Assembly (NCBI GenBank): GCA_030549495.1
Contig: JAUIRK010000894.1
Span: forward strand, 744,001-808,000
DNA length: 64,000 nt
Direction of reading: 5' to 3'
Source: Nectonema munidae
Taxonomy: Eukaryota > Nematomorpha > Nectonematoida > Nectonematidae
Shown: positions 22,388-31,886 of the stretch, piece after piece
How the letters are laid out: the number at the start of each line of letters is the position of its first letter
How positions within the stretch are numbered: position 1 is the stretch's first letter
The notes under the pieces: generated by a model
Seen by the model: only the letters and a program-made list of their open reading frames with translations
Told to the model about the DNA's origin: nothing
Database searches by the model: none
Translations under genes and position numbers: made by a program

Positions 22388-22583
22388 CAGTAGTGGGATC
22401 CAAATTTTTTGTCAGCCGGTTCTGTTACAAAAAAGTCAAATTTGTCAGCAAATAAACTGATCAATTTTGATTATTTTCCAATAAAATTGGACCAACTGAC
22501 AGTGACTAGTCGGTTCGCCAACTCACAAAATTCCATGAGACGGTTCTAACGAACCGGTGCGAACCTGCTGAATCTCACTACTG
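22388..22583. mobile_element. 196-bp hAT MITE with perfect 8-bp TSD
   Basis: The left end CAGTAGTGGGATCCAAA and right end (read inverted) CAGTAGTGAGATTCAGC form terminal inverted repeats. GCCGGTTC and AACCGGT occur as sub-terminal inverted blocks. The element is flanked on both sides by AATATAAC (22380-22387 and 22584-22591), a perfect 8-bp target duplication as hAT transposases make. It has no coding capacity. The perfect duplication suggests a fairly recent insertion. Confidence 0.85.
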
Positions 22584-22613
22584 AATATAACCTTTTTACC
22601 AGTACGTCTCTTT

Positions 22614-22678
22614 AAAATACACCTTGCTCTTCACACCCTTTGCTCTTCACACCCCTTGCTCTTCACACCCCTTGCATC
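22614..22678. repeat. ~18-bp tandem repeat (three units)
   Basis: TTTGCTCTTCACACCCC-type units are repeated about three times with small length changes. No coding content. Confidence 0.7.
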
Positions 22679-22699
22679 TACACATTTAATTCCTTCCTA

Positions 22700-23930
22700 A
22701 ATTTTAAAGAAAAATAATATTTTTAATATGTATTCTCTTTATTAACAATGTATATAAATTAGTGGGATACTGGTATAACTTTTTATATTAGTAATATATT
22801 TGACATTTTATTTGATTATTTGGGAAAATATAAAGTAAATAACTAGATTTACTCAAAATTAAAAAAATAGTTTTGGTTGCTTTTACCCGGTCCAGTTTTC
22901 AGTTTTATCTCCAGGTTTTCAAAAAAATTTTAAATTTACATTAAAAAAAATTGACTAGATTATTTGTGGCATTATATTTCCCAACTAAAAGTTCCAGGAA
23001 CATCAACAACATTTAAAATCCTTCTTTGTGTAGCTGCCTTAATTCTTGCACTTGCGCATAGCTATGAAAGTCAAACGATTATTCAGCATTGTACGAAAAA
23101 ATAAAACCGGTATACGATGATATTTAAAGTTAGATGCTACATTGGCAATTTTTTTAGCTATGAATATTTGTTATAATTGGTGACTAGAGAGAATTACTGA
23201 ATCTGTCAAAGAAAGCAACCAAAGCATATGACAATGAAAAAGAATGATTCATTTGGTTTATATCTTTATTTTTGTTTAGCTAAGTAATAAGTACTTTATT
23301 GTGTTATTAACTAGTATATCTGTATTTTGCTTTTTTCTAATAAATTGTTAATTATATTTAGCAAAATGCTTTTTATTAAAGAGAATTTTATAGATTATTT
23401 TAGTTCTCCCTGCTTTAGGCAAAATCTCCCTAATTTTTCAACAAAAAATTAGAATCTCCAGGTTTCAATAATTTTAGGTTGATAGGTATTATTCAATACA
23501 CAAAATAGTTTAGCAGATTGTAAATAAATAATGACAAAGTGGTATTTATGCATTTGTTTCAGGAAATTTTTTATTTTATTAAGAACTCACTCCTCCCTCC
23601 TCTTGTTACTCGCGCCCCTTAGGTTAAGAACAACTGGTTTAATTGAGTTGTGGGGTCCGGTAGAGGCATTTGTAGAGATGTAGCCATGTACACGGATAGA
23701 TGACTTAGAAGTGGAATCTTAGGGTCTTGATTTAGTTTTGCTGAATTTGATTCCCAAACGTAACATTTCGATGCAATACCTACAACTAGGAAAAATATCT
23801 CCCTTATGATTTTGTGTTGGGTATATATTTTATTTTAAATGCAATATGCTTCTTTTGTAAAACTATTTAATGCCGAATAGTAGTCATCTAATGTAGTTTA
23901 TCACTTTCGCATGTTATTAGAATTATTTTT
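22700..23930. other. AT-rich region upstream of the Nup58-like gene
   Basis: No gene is visible. The last ~300 bp probably include the promoter of the gene at 23939, but I saw no convincing TATA box or initiator. Confidence 0.4.
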
Positions 23931-23938
23931 AAAAGTGA

Positions 23939-24769
23939 ATGAGTTTTTTTAATTTTGGCGCGTCTTCTGCATCCAAAACAGTTACAACAACTACACCAGG
24001 TTTTTTCTCCTTTCCTAGTGTGCAAGCAACTTCACTAACTGCAGCACCTACCCTCTTATCCCAACCCACAAACACAAATTTATTTTCTTCCCAGTCTGAT
24101 TCTCCATATAACGATGTAATTCATGATGTGATTAAGTCAAATGTTAAAGAATTCAAGCAATCACTTAAAGAAGAATCCGATGTGATAAATGATATTGTCG
24201 AGGTGCGCAAATTGACAAGCTTTGCCCTTGAATCTGTGCAAAAGGACGTGAAAGCGCTGAATAACGGAGTAAGTATTTTGAGTCATTCTCTAAGTCACAT
24301 GCACGCTCAGAGCAAAGAAGTAAAAAAGGATTTGAATGCGAGTAGGGAAGGTGTGGAATTGATTCGTGGCAAAGTGCATCACATACAGAGTTTGGGAGAG
24401 AATAGTGCAATGAATCAAGAATACCACTCACTTCGCATGACGGCTGCCCGACTCTCGAATGCTCCCGTTTCATTTCGAGAACCGAAGCAAGGAGAGAGTG
24501 ATTTTATTGGTGACTTGATTCGTCACATGCACGAAAAAATGACGAGCATGAATGACACGGTGGGTTTGATGGAAGAGCGCTTGCAACAAGACTCACTCAG
24601 TGATGATAGGGGTCTAAATAAAAGCTTATCAGTGGAAAAACAACTGCCTTTGCTGGAGTCCACGATGAAAAATGTGAGTTCCCACTTCCTGAAAGTTGCG
24701 TCCAATGTCAGTGCACTGGAAGAAAAGTTATTGCAAAGGAAGAGGCCTTCTAAAATACGTTCTTTTTAA
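23939..24769 (+). CDS. Nup58/p45-like nucleoporin, intronless
   Basis: A 276-residue single-exon ORF. Residues 1-55 are a short FG-type, Ser/Thr/Pro-rich N terminus (MSFFNFGASS, then GFFSFPS). Residues ~65-270 form a predicted coiled coil. Family-like blocks in order are FALESVQKDVKALNNGVSIL (family: KVQEDxKALKQLLSLA), then ESDFIGDLIRHMHEKM with LMEERL (family: a YFRxLVQQFE segment and ELENHL), then LLESTMKNVSSHFLKVASNV with ALEEKLL. In the family this protein joins Nup62 and Nup54 in the central-channel complex of the nuclear pore. At 276 aa it is shorter than the usual ~400-600, mainly from a reduced FG region. AATAAA (24768-24773) overlaps the stop. Retention of a full ORF suggests a functional gene; an expressed retrocopy is the alternative. 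Confidence 0.7.
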   Translation: MSFFNFGASSASKTVTTTTPGFFSFPSVQATSLTAAPTLLSQPTNTNLFSSQSDSPYNDVIHDVIKSNVKEFKQSLKEESDVINDIVEVRKLTSFALESVQKDVKALNNGVSILSHSLSHMHAQSKEVKKDLNASREGVELIRGKVHHIQSLGENSAMNQEYHSLRMTAARLSNAPVSFREPKQGESDFIGDLIRHMHEKMTSMNDTVGLMEERLQQDSLSDDRGLNKSLSVEKQLPLLESTMKNVSSHFLKVASNVSALEEKLLQRKRPSKIRSF

Positions 24770-24773
24770 TAAA
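24768..24773 (+). terminator. Poly(A) signal overlapping the stop codon
   Basis: TAATAAA: the last two bases of the TAA stop at 24767-24769 begin AATAAA. The 3' UTR of the Nup58-like transcript would be only about 15-30 nt if this signal is used. Confidence 0.6.
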
Positions 24774-24779
24774 TTTTTT

Positions 24780-27700
24780 TACTTTTAAATTTATTATCTA
24801 TTAAGTCGCACCTCACCTCTTTTCAAAGCCAAATGGTAAGAAAAAATATTTTTATAATTATAATTGAACTCATATTTTTATTCGTTGAGTAGGTTTGTAA
24901 TTGTTTTTCATCATTTATATTCATACACGTCAACTTTGTTGTCCGATTTCTTTTATCAAAATGATTTTTATTGATGGATATTCTTATGAAAAAGAGAGCA
25001 CCAGTACTACTACTAAATGATTCATATGCACATTGCATAACTGTAAAGTCTAGCCAGAATTATTTATAAAAAAGAAAATGCGAGCTTTTGAGTGTATGCT
25101 TGTATTTTGCTTGATTCTTGAGATTTTCGAAGAATTTAAATCTTTCTACTATTATACCTAAGTAGTAGTTTATATAAAGCCCATCGTGGTTGTAAAATGA
25201 ATTTGATGTCAGGATAAATAATATTCTTTCTAACTTGTGCTTTGTGGTAGTGTTAAGTATGATCTTTCTTGTTTGGTGGTTCAGGATTCGATAACTTAGT
25301 AGGGAAACTGATTGATTGCTTAGTGTTGCATTCCACTAGAAACTTATTGAATTCTAGTGTTTTATTGCATTAATCTTCTAGGGTTTCGCTCATCATTTGT
25401 ATGTAATCAATATTTACACCAATATGAGACATTGGTGATTAATTCAAATGACTACCGTAAGTTTTTGGAGTATTTGATGCAGAACTTTAACAAAACAAGC
25501 TCCGTTTCGGATTTATTTAATTGATATATTTGCCACCGATAAAATGGTGATAATGATGAATACTATAGAATTTTTGGATATATGGTATTTCGTTACATAT
25601 TTATAAAGGATTTTACTCAACAATCAGTCTTCTATTATTTTTTTGGAAATAATCTCGAGTTGATCATGAGTAGCGGCAACAAAAGTTAACCTAAAAATCC
25701 TTCAAAAATTGTCCTAGCGACTTCAATAAGGTGACTTTATTTGCAAGAAAAATTGAAAAAAATAATTCTATAATCACTTTTCCCAATTATTAATATTCTT
25801 ATTGTAAGATACCATCTAATATTTTAAAGTATTCTCTTTTGAAAAACTTTTTAATGACTGGAATTTATTATTCCCAGTCTGTAGCCTGTGTTAAAAGAGG
25901 ATAGCATATATATGCGTAAATATACTTCTGTTTTTCATGTTTGTCCTTTTTATTATTATGTTTTTCATGGTTTCTCATACCACATACATCATCTTCAAAT
26001 TCTATATTTCTATATAAATCAAATGCATCTTTCATTGTAAGTTTCCAAGATTACGTTTTTCATGGAGGAGTCAATTATATTAAAAATTATCTGTCAAATA
26101 ATTATAAAAATGAATTAATCTATTTTTAAGTTGCTTTGTGAACTCTTCAGTATATTAACCCATTTACGACCAATCTTCCTATTTTGGAACATAAGTAATT
26201 CATCTTCGTCTGCTTTTTTCAATGACTTTGAATATAAATCGTCTGCGTTTTTTTAGATATCGTCTGCTTTGCTTGGCCTTAAATGGGTTAAAGCAATTAC
26301 AAAATTGTTAAATACTTGCTCTTGGTTTGTTAACTTGCTAAATTTTTAAAAAATCTAGATTACTTACAAAAAATGGACTTTTTAAAAAGTTGACATTTTT
26401 TGACCTAATAACCTGGAGTTCTTTTGCACGAACTTTATAAAATAAGACAATTTACTTGTTTTAGGATCAGTGCTATTAGAAATCAAGTTGACTTTTAACT
26501 GCCTAATCATGACGTAAGCTTCATTTTGAAAATGAAGAATTAGGCGATGGGTCTTTTGTTTTAGGAATGTATCTATATTTGGGTATCTTTTTTTACTTTT
26601 GGGTGGCTGAACCGCTGTTCAGCTTTCTGTATTAAGTTTTTAGGTTGTAATTCACTCTATTGTCAACTTTCGAGAGTTTCCCTTAATCCAAATATAACTT
26701 TCTTTAGGTACCCTACTATAATTTTTTGAAATTAAAATTTTCTTTATTTTGTGTTGCATTAGAGATTAATATAAATCTTCTGTTCATATTCTTTAAAATG
26801 AATCCTGCAAAAATTAAATCATTAGGCTGTTTGCATAAAATATACCAACCTAAAACATGGTAAACTCAAAAGCTATAAACAAAAAATACCTTAAAACCTT
26901 GTAAATTTTTTAAACAAATTATAAATTCGATATTTTCCACTAATTTTAATTTGAATGATAGTCTCGGTATACAAATTTACTATTTTTCAGTAGAAAAAAT
27001 TCGAGCTTTGTTCATCATATGGTTTCGTTTCATATTCCAATTTTTGAAAAAAAACACCTGCATTACAATACCCAAATCCTTGAAAAATAAATAGATGAGG
27101 GGAGATATATATGTGATAGAATGATTGCGAAAAGTTACAGACCAAATTAATTTTTTGGTTACACTCTTATTTGATTATTAGATTCTAATTTAAAAAATGC
27201 TTTCCAAAGTTTTTCCCTAAAATATTAGAAATAGATGCATTTAAAGTATCTTCGTAATTTGATGTTAAAAGTTTAGAAAGGAGAGAATAAAGAATCATAT
27301 ATAAAAAGTGGATAATTTTCAATTTACATCTGAATCTTAAGCCTGCGTTTTCATTTAATGAATCTTACCACATTATATATCAAGTTGGTATAAAAAAATT
27401 TGAACTAATTGACGAATAAATATGAGTTTTTATTTTATAAATTGATTGGAACAATAAGTAAGTAAAATAACGGACTTGAAACAAAACTAAGTAACAATAA
27501 AAATATTTTACTTTGAAAAAATCCAAATTTTTCTTATATACTTGTATTTTTTTACTCTTTCAGAACAAAGTTTTAGATAAGTTTGAGATTTATAATTATA
27601 TTTAATTTCATTTTTAAAAATTTGCTTTTCATAAAATGTATTGCTATTTAAAATGCTGTACTTTTTCAATTGGGAAGATTCAGACATAATTGAATCAAAA

Positions 27701-28340
27701 TGTCAATATTTTAGCGGCTTCTTTTACATAATTCTAGAACAGAGTTAATTACTAATGTTTACGTCACAGATCAATATAATGAGCAATTCGAGTTCCATAA
27801 AAAAATTTACAACTATTTTTAAATTACAGGGAAATTTAAAAGTTTTCGAATTGTAAACAACACATAATTTTTCATATTTCAATTGATTTTTTCGTAGGTG
27901 AATACGTTTCCATCTCAGCTTATTCTTGTAAACGTAATCTTTTAATAGTGAACACTTTTATTGTGCCACCATCTAGGCTTTTCAATGTGGAGAGGTTTGA
28001 ATGTATATGCCTGTTCCTGATTTTATAAAAAAACATACATTTGCCAAAGCATGATAAAGAGTTTTGCCTTATCTACTGCTATCAGATATATTCGATTGAT
28101 ATGAATTTTAACACATTTTACTTCCTTGAAGTTTCTCTTGAAGCCTACAGCTTTTTATGGCATCTGGAGGATTTTAATGCTTTATTACCTATAATTAGAT
28201 CTTAACCTTATTTTAAAATTATATTTATTATCAAGCAAAGAATGTCGTAGGGAATTATAAATCTATTTTGAAGTTGGCATTTTTTTCAAAAATATTATTA
28301 TCTATCAACATATGATCGAATTTATTTATAAGTTGAACGT
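24780..28340. other. AT-rich intergenic DNA
   Basis: Apart from the TTAA MITE at 26155-26291 I see no gene, RNA or bounded repeat. Open frames here are short and lack recognisable motifs. Confidence 0.4.
26155..26291. mobile_element. TTAA MITE (137 bp)
   Basis: TTAA target duplications lie at 26155-26158 and 26288-26291. Inverted ends are CCCATTTACGACCAA and, read inverted, CCCATTTAAGGCCAAG. The complementary strand carries CAGACGA three times (near 26266, 26238 and 26207). Nearly identical inside to the copies at 39587 and 49999. Confidence 0.85.
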
Positions 28341-28373
28341 CGAACACACTCAGGGGCGCACATCCGGAGGCCA

Positions 28374-28398
28374 GGGGGGGGGGGGCGAAAATGACCTT

Positions 28399-28426
<28 letters not shown>
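28374..28426. repeat. G12 / C28 homopolymer pair
   Basis: Twelve G (28374-28385), then CGAAAATGACCTT, then 28 C (28399-28426). The runs can pair as a G-C hairpin and either strand could form a four-stranded structure. The same layout, shortened, marks the left ends of the family copies near 53701 and 53971, and a G12 run with GCGAAAATAACC at 38381. Confidence 0.8.
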
Positions 28427-28429
<3 letters not shown>

Positions 28430-28786
28430 AATTTTCTATAAGTAAGAGTTGCTGCTTGTTTATAAAACATGTATGATGATCGCATTTTTCCTATCGAACA
28501 TATTTTACAGACGATGCGTGAGAGCTATATAATAATTAATCAATTGCTTCAATATGCACACAATTATAAGCAATGTTTATCACTGTGTCTTCTCTTTATA
28601 GTATTTTTGAGCACACACATGTTGATGATACGCTAGATTTTCTCATTTTCTGTCAAGTGATTCTATTTTTCTCTCCTCTGTTTTTCTCTTCCGCTTTCTC
28701 TGCTAAAACTCAATCATTCACTCAAGCTCGCATTCAAGCCCTCTTCTCTTGTTAAGCTCTCCTATCTCATTCAGCTCTCTTCTCTC

Positions 28787-28990
28787 TAGTGTCGTAGCTA
28801 GGCTAGGGCATGAGGGGCCGTGCCCACACTCCTATGTACCGCATGGTGCCCCCATGCGTCTTATGCGATATGAGTTTTTGAAAATTTCTCATATCGAGAA
28901 AATAATTCGCAACATATAGAATAATGTTGCGCAAGTTTTTTGTTTTTAAATTGTGCCCCTTCTATCAACTTTTTTTTAGCTACACCACTG
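28787..28990. mobile_element. 204-bp hAT-type MITE nested in the 28-kb element
   Basis: The left end TAGTGTCGTAGCTAGG and right end (inverted) CAGTGGTGTAGCTAAA form imperfect terminal inverted repeats. Flanks CTTCTCTC (28779-28786) and CTTCTGTC (28991-28998) match at 7 of 8 bases. It is non-coding. A related end lies at 7093. Confidence 0.7.
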
Positions 28991-29476
28991 CTTCTGTCTA
29001 ATTTGCATTTAGAGTTAAGTTAAAATAGTTTTCAATCTTTATAATAAATAAAATAATTTCAATTTTATTTCAACAAAAGTCACTTAATCTTTATCACTAA
29101 GTTTGCTACATTTTGTAACATTTGAAAACTTTAATTTTTCAAGTCAAGAAATTTTTTATTTGGGAATGAATATTTTGATTATCTATTCAGTTTAAAAGCA
29201 CGAATACTCTATTTGCTTAATATTTGAGCAGAGATATTTTTTATAATGTTCGATTGTTAAATTTTCTAAGTAATACTGTACATAATCAAATTACTTTTTT
29301 TTTAAGAAAATTTGTTGATTATTATAATAAAAATATAGTATCGAAACAAAATGTTTCAGTTGTTAAAAATGTACTTGATCTATTTATGACCGCTGTCAGA
29401 ATTTTATTTGTAGACAGAAATATTCAAAAAAACGCAATGATTTTCTTTTCTCGCATGCTTTGATTTATGTTAGTTT

Positions 29477-29780
29477 GGTCCTCGGACATTTCGCCCCATT
29501 ATTTTCATAAGAAAGTTCGTCTCATGGACAATTCGCCCCATTATTTTTATAGGACATTTTGTTTCATGGACAATTCGCCCCGTTATTTTCATAAGACATT
29601 TTGTCTCATGGACAATTCTAAAAAATTAAGAGATAAATTGATTAATTTGAAATAATTTAATAGAGATAAAATAAACAAGAATATAAATTTTTTTAATAAT
29701 TTTACACATATAATAAGCAAAGATGGATGAAAATAATAGCCTATGAGACAATTTGTCGGGGGGCAAAATGTCTGTCGACC
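29477..29780. mobile_element. 304-bp MITE with GGACATTTCGCCCC-type ends
   Basis: The left end GGTCCTCGGACATTTCGCCC and right end (inverted) GGTCGACAGACATTTTGCCC are clearly related. The left part contains a 42-bp tandem repeat (29485-29620). The likely target duplication is imperfect (GTTAGTTT / GTTATTTA). The superfamily is uncertain; the end style recalls Mutator-like MITEs. Confidence 0.65.
29485..29620. repeat. 42-bp tandem repeat (three units plus partial)
   Basis: Units start at 29485, 29527, 29569 and partly 29611. The shared core is GACAATTCGCCCCATTATTT, followed by an A-rich spacer and CATTTTGTYTCATG. An open frame through it merely reflects a period divisible by three. Confidence 0.8.
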
Positions 29781-30084
29781 GTTATTTAAATAATTTTTTA
29801 ATTATAAGGGCTAGTAGAAACGTTGGCTTTTGCTGCCTATAAAAACTTGAAAATATCAAATAAACTCTAATTCTTTATGCCTCCTATTATTTTTAAATTA
29901 TTCAGAGAACAGACGGTTCCATTTAATAGTGAAAATTGCTTTATTAGTTTATTTTGTTTCCTTTCTCTCTTATGTTAATTATGTAGCAAATTTTTCAATT
30001 TTGAGTAAAAGGTAAGGTGCAGCGGATGTATTTTCATTGACCAGATACTGATGTACCGCTTATGTCAAACTCTTAACAAATTCG

Positions 30085-30165
30085 TATCGATGAGGAATCG
30101 AATCCAGAGGCTTCCGTGCTATGTCCATCATCTCAACCAACCTGCCATGCCACCGATAGAGTATG
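30085..30165 (-). mobile_element. tRNA-derived SINE head
   Basis: On the minus strand an A-box-like TGGTTGAGATGATGG (30125-30139) precedes a B box GGATTCGATTCC (30094-30105) at normal tRNA spacing. The body continues to about 30010. The arms do not fold into an intact tRNA, so this is a SINE promoter rather than a tRNA gene. It lies inside the nested hAT-like element. Confidence 0.6.
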
Positions 30166-30656
30166 CTGTAGAGGATACGTCAAATTAGTTTTCAAAAAAC
30201 TTAAATTATGCTCTAAAATTTTTTAGTTTTTGTTGAAGCTATATAACTTTTTTTCCTTAAAAGTATAAAAGGCAAATCATTGCAAAATGTTAACAGTTAT
30301 TTTACTTTTTGTAACTTGTATCAATTTAGCTTTTAAACTATTTTTGAATGATGCTGAGTAAAATGAAATAATGCGATCTTAATTTTTTGTTTGCACAATT
30401 ATAACTTCGTTTTATACCCTTGCCCCTGAATCAATCACATTTTTTCATATAAACATCGCAGGGTGTCTAGTAGACTCTTTGTCTTTAGACTACATTCACT
30501 CATATAAAACTATCCAACCTTCAGTTTTTTTCTATGAATTAAATATCCTTTCATCAATTCCAGTAATGTGCCTGGTAGACTACTTCATTTTTCAAATGAA
30601 AAGCCTATTCCACCCCCTAACATTTTTGGATTTTTTTAAACTAGTGTATATTCGAT

Positions 30657-31242
30657 GGTTGTAGGTAAAAATGCCCCCAGAAAAAATGCCCCAATTAAAA
30701 AATAGGAAAAAATGCCCCCTAATTTTTGATTTTCAGGATTTTTTTTAATTATATAAATATTTTTATTTGGTACCGTTTTGAAAGGCTAAATTTCTTAATC
30801 TATAGGGTTTTTTCTTTATAAAATTCTTGAAAACAATAGCAAAGGTGCAGATTTGTGGGAATGTGTCTTAAAATCAATTAAAATACAATTATATTTAGAA
30901 AGTGTTCTGATACACACAAAGTCCAAAAATATTTGCTGTTTTATAAAAAATTTTTTTGTATTTAAAAAATTGTCGTATGCTGAGTTTTTTAGTTTATTTT
31001 AATTAAATTTTAAATGTTTTAGATGAAAAGTTAATTTTTTTTTTACAAAAAAATCTTTATTTGACATATCTTTTTTAAAAATTTAATTAACAATTTTTTG
31101 AATTTTTTTATGTTGGGGCATTTTTTCCTAATTTTAAATTGGGGGCATTTTTTCCTACTTTTTAATTGGTGGCATTTTTTCCTACTTTTTAATTGGGGGC
31201 ATTTTTTCCTACTTTTTAATTGGGGGCATTTTTTCTGCGCAC
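30657..31242. mobile_element. 586-bp fold-back element with 10-bp TSD
   Basis: It is flanked by TATATTCGAT at 30647-30656 and 31243-31252, a perfect 10-bp duplication. The left end contains AGAAAAAATGCCCC, AATTAAAAAATAGG and AAAAAATGCCCCC. The right end is the inverted counterpart, expanded into a 27-bp tandem repeat. Target duplications of 9-11 bp are typical of Mutator-like elements, so that is the likely superfamily. No transposase. It is nested inside the hAT-like element. Confidence 0.8.
31113..31238. repeat. 27-bp minisatellite (TIR expansion)
   Basis: Five units start at 31113, 31140, 31167, 31194 and 31221. Each is TGGGGGCATTTTTTCC followed by TACTTTTTAAT. They form the right arm of the fold-back element; inverted copies sit at 30665-30720. 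Confidence 0.9.
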
Positions 31243-31740
31243 TATATTCGATATGCAAATTTAATTAAAATATTTTCGCTGGAAGTATAGTATTTAAATT
31301 CACCAATTTTGTAAAAAAAAATATAAAGTAGTCTTATAAATTTAGGACTTTAGGTATGCGCTGAATACACTGTATTTTAAAGGATTGCTTGAATATTTAG
31401 TCTCCCGTGGTATTTCCAGGCCACTAATTTTGAAAATTACAAGAAAAAAATTTCGCTCCCCCAATAATTTTGAGGATGTGCGCCTCTGGAACACACATAT
31501 CGAAAGCGGAGAAATGAATCGAACTGCCTTTTTGTTGCATAAATATATGTTTGAAAGCAAACAAACAATTTCCATCTCTCTTTTTATAAAATCATTGAAA
31601 TTATAATTGTGAAAGAGAAATCGTTTTTACTTCAGCTTTTTGTAAAATGATTAAACACTCGTTTTATTGAAATAGATATAAATATAATTTATTAATTTTA
31701 ACTTATTAGCTTAAAATTTTTTTAAGTGAGAAAAAAATTA

Positions 31741-31886
31741 ATTACACTTACTAACTAAATTATTGAACGCTCTTGCCAACATTTTCTCTAATGAATCAAT
31801 AAGGTTTGCTGAAAGTGTAATCTACCAGCAACATTAGCAAAAAGATAATTCCACTTATACATATTCTTTCTTTAATATCTTATGAT
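31741..31886. mobile_element. Dispersed repeat with TTACAC/GTGTAA ends (copy 2)
   Basis: This is the sister of 14938-15085. Inverted termini ATTACACTT and AAGTGTAAT bound an ~80-bp core. Similarity continues to ATATTCTTTCTTTAAT. Confidence 0.45.

Larger units (their letters stand above)
28351..31488. mobile_element. hAT-like element with nested insertions (~3.1 kb)
   Basis: The left terminus CAGGGGCGCACATCC (28351-28365) and right terminus, read inverted, CAGAGGCGCACATCC (31474-31488) match at 14 of 15 positions. The flanks are GAACACAC plus T on the left (28342-28350) and GAACACAC on the right (31489-31496): an 8-bp duplication, offset by one base. hAT elements typically start CAG and make 8-bp duplications. 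No transposase is readable inside. About a third of the length is later insertions: 28787-28990, 29477-29780, a SINE near 30090-30165, and 30657-31242. A shorter relative lies at 53966-54864. Confidence 0.75.

Noticed and set aside
28573-28755. 60-codon plus-strand ORF
   Set aside because: Low-complexity TCT/CTT-rich DNA between element parts; Phe/Ser-rich peptide with no motif, inside a transposon.
30092-30155. Functional tRNA gene on the minus strand
   Set aside because: A and B boxes are present but the arms do not close into a cloverleaf and the 3' acceptor is missing; a SINE head explains it.
31043-31258. Lys-rich repeat protein (KKCPQLKSR units)
   Set aside because: It is the translation of the 27-bp minisatellite in the fold-back element; the period divisible by three keeps it open.
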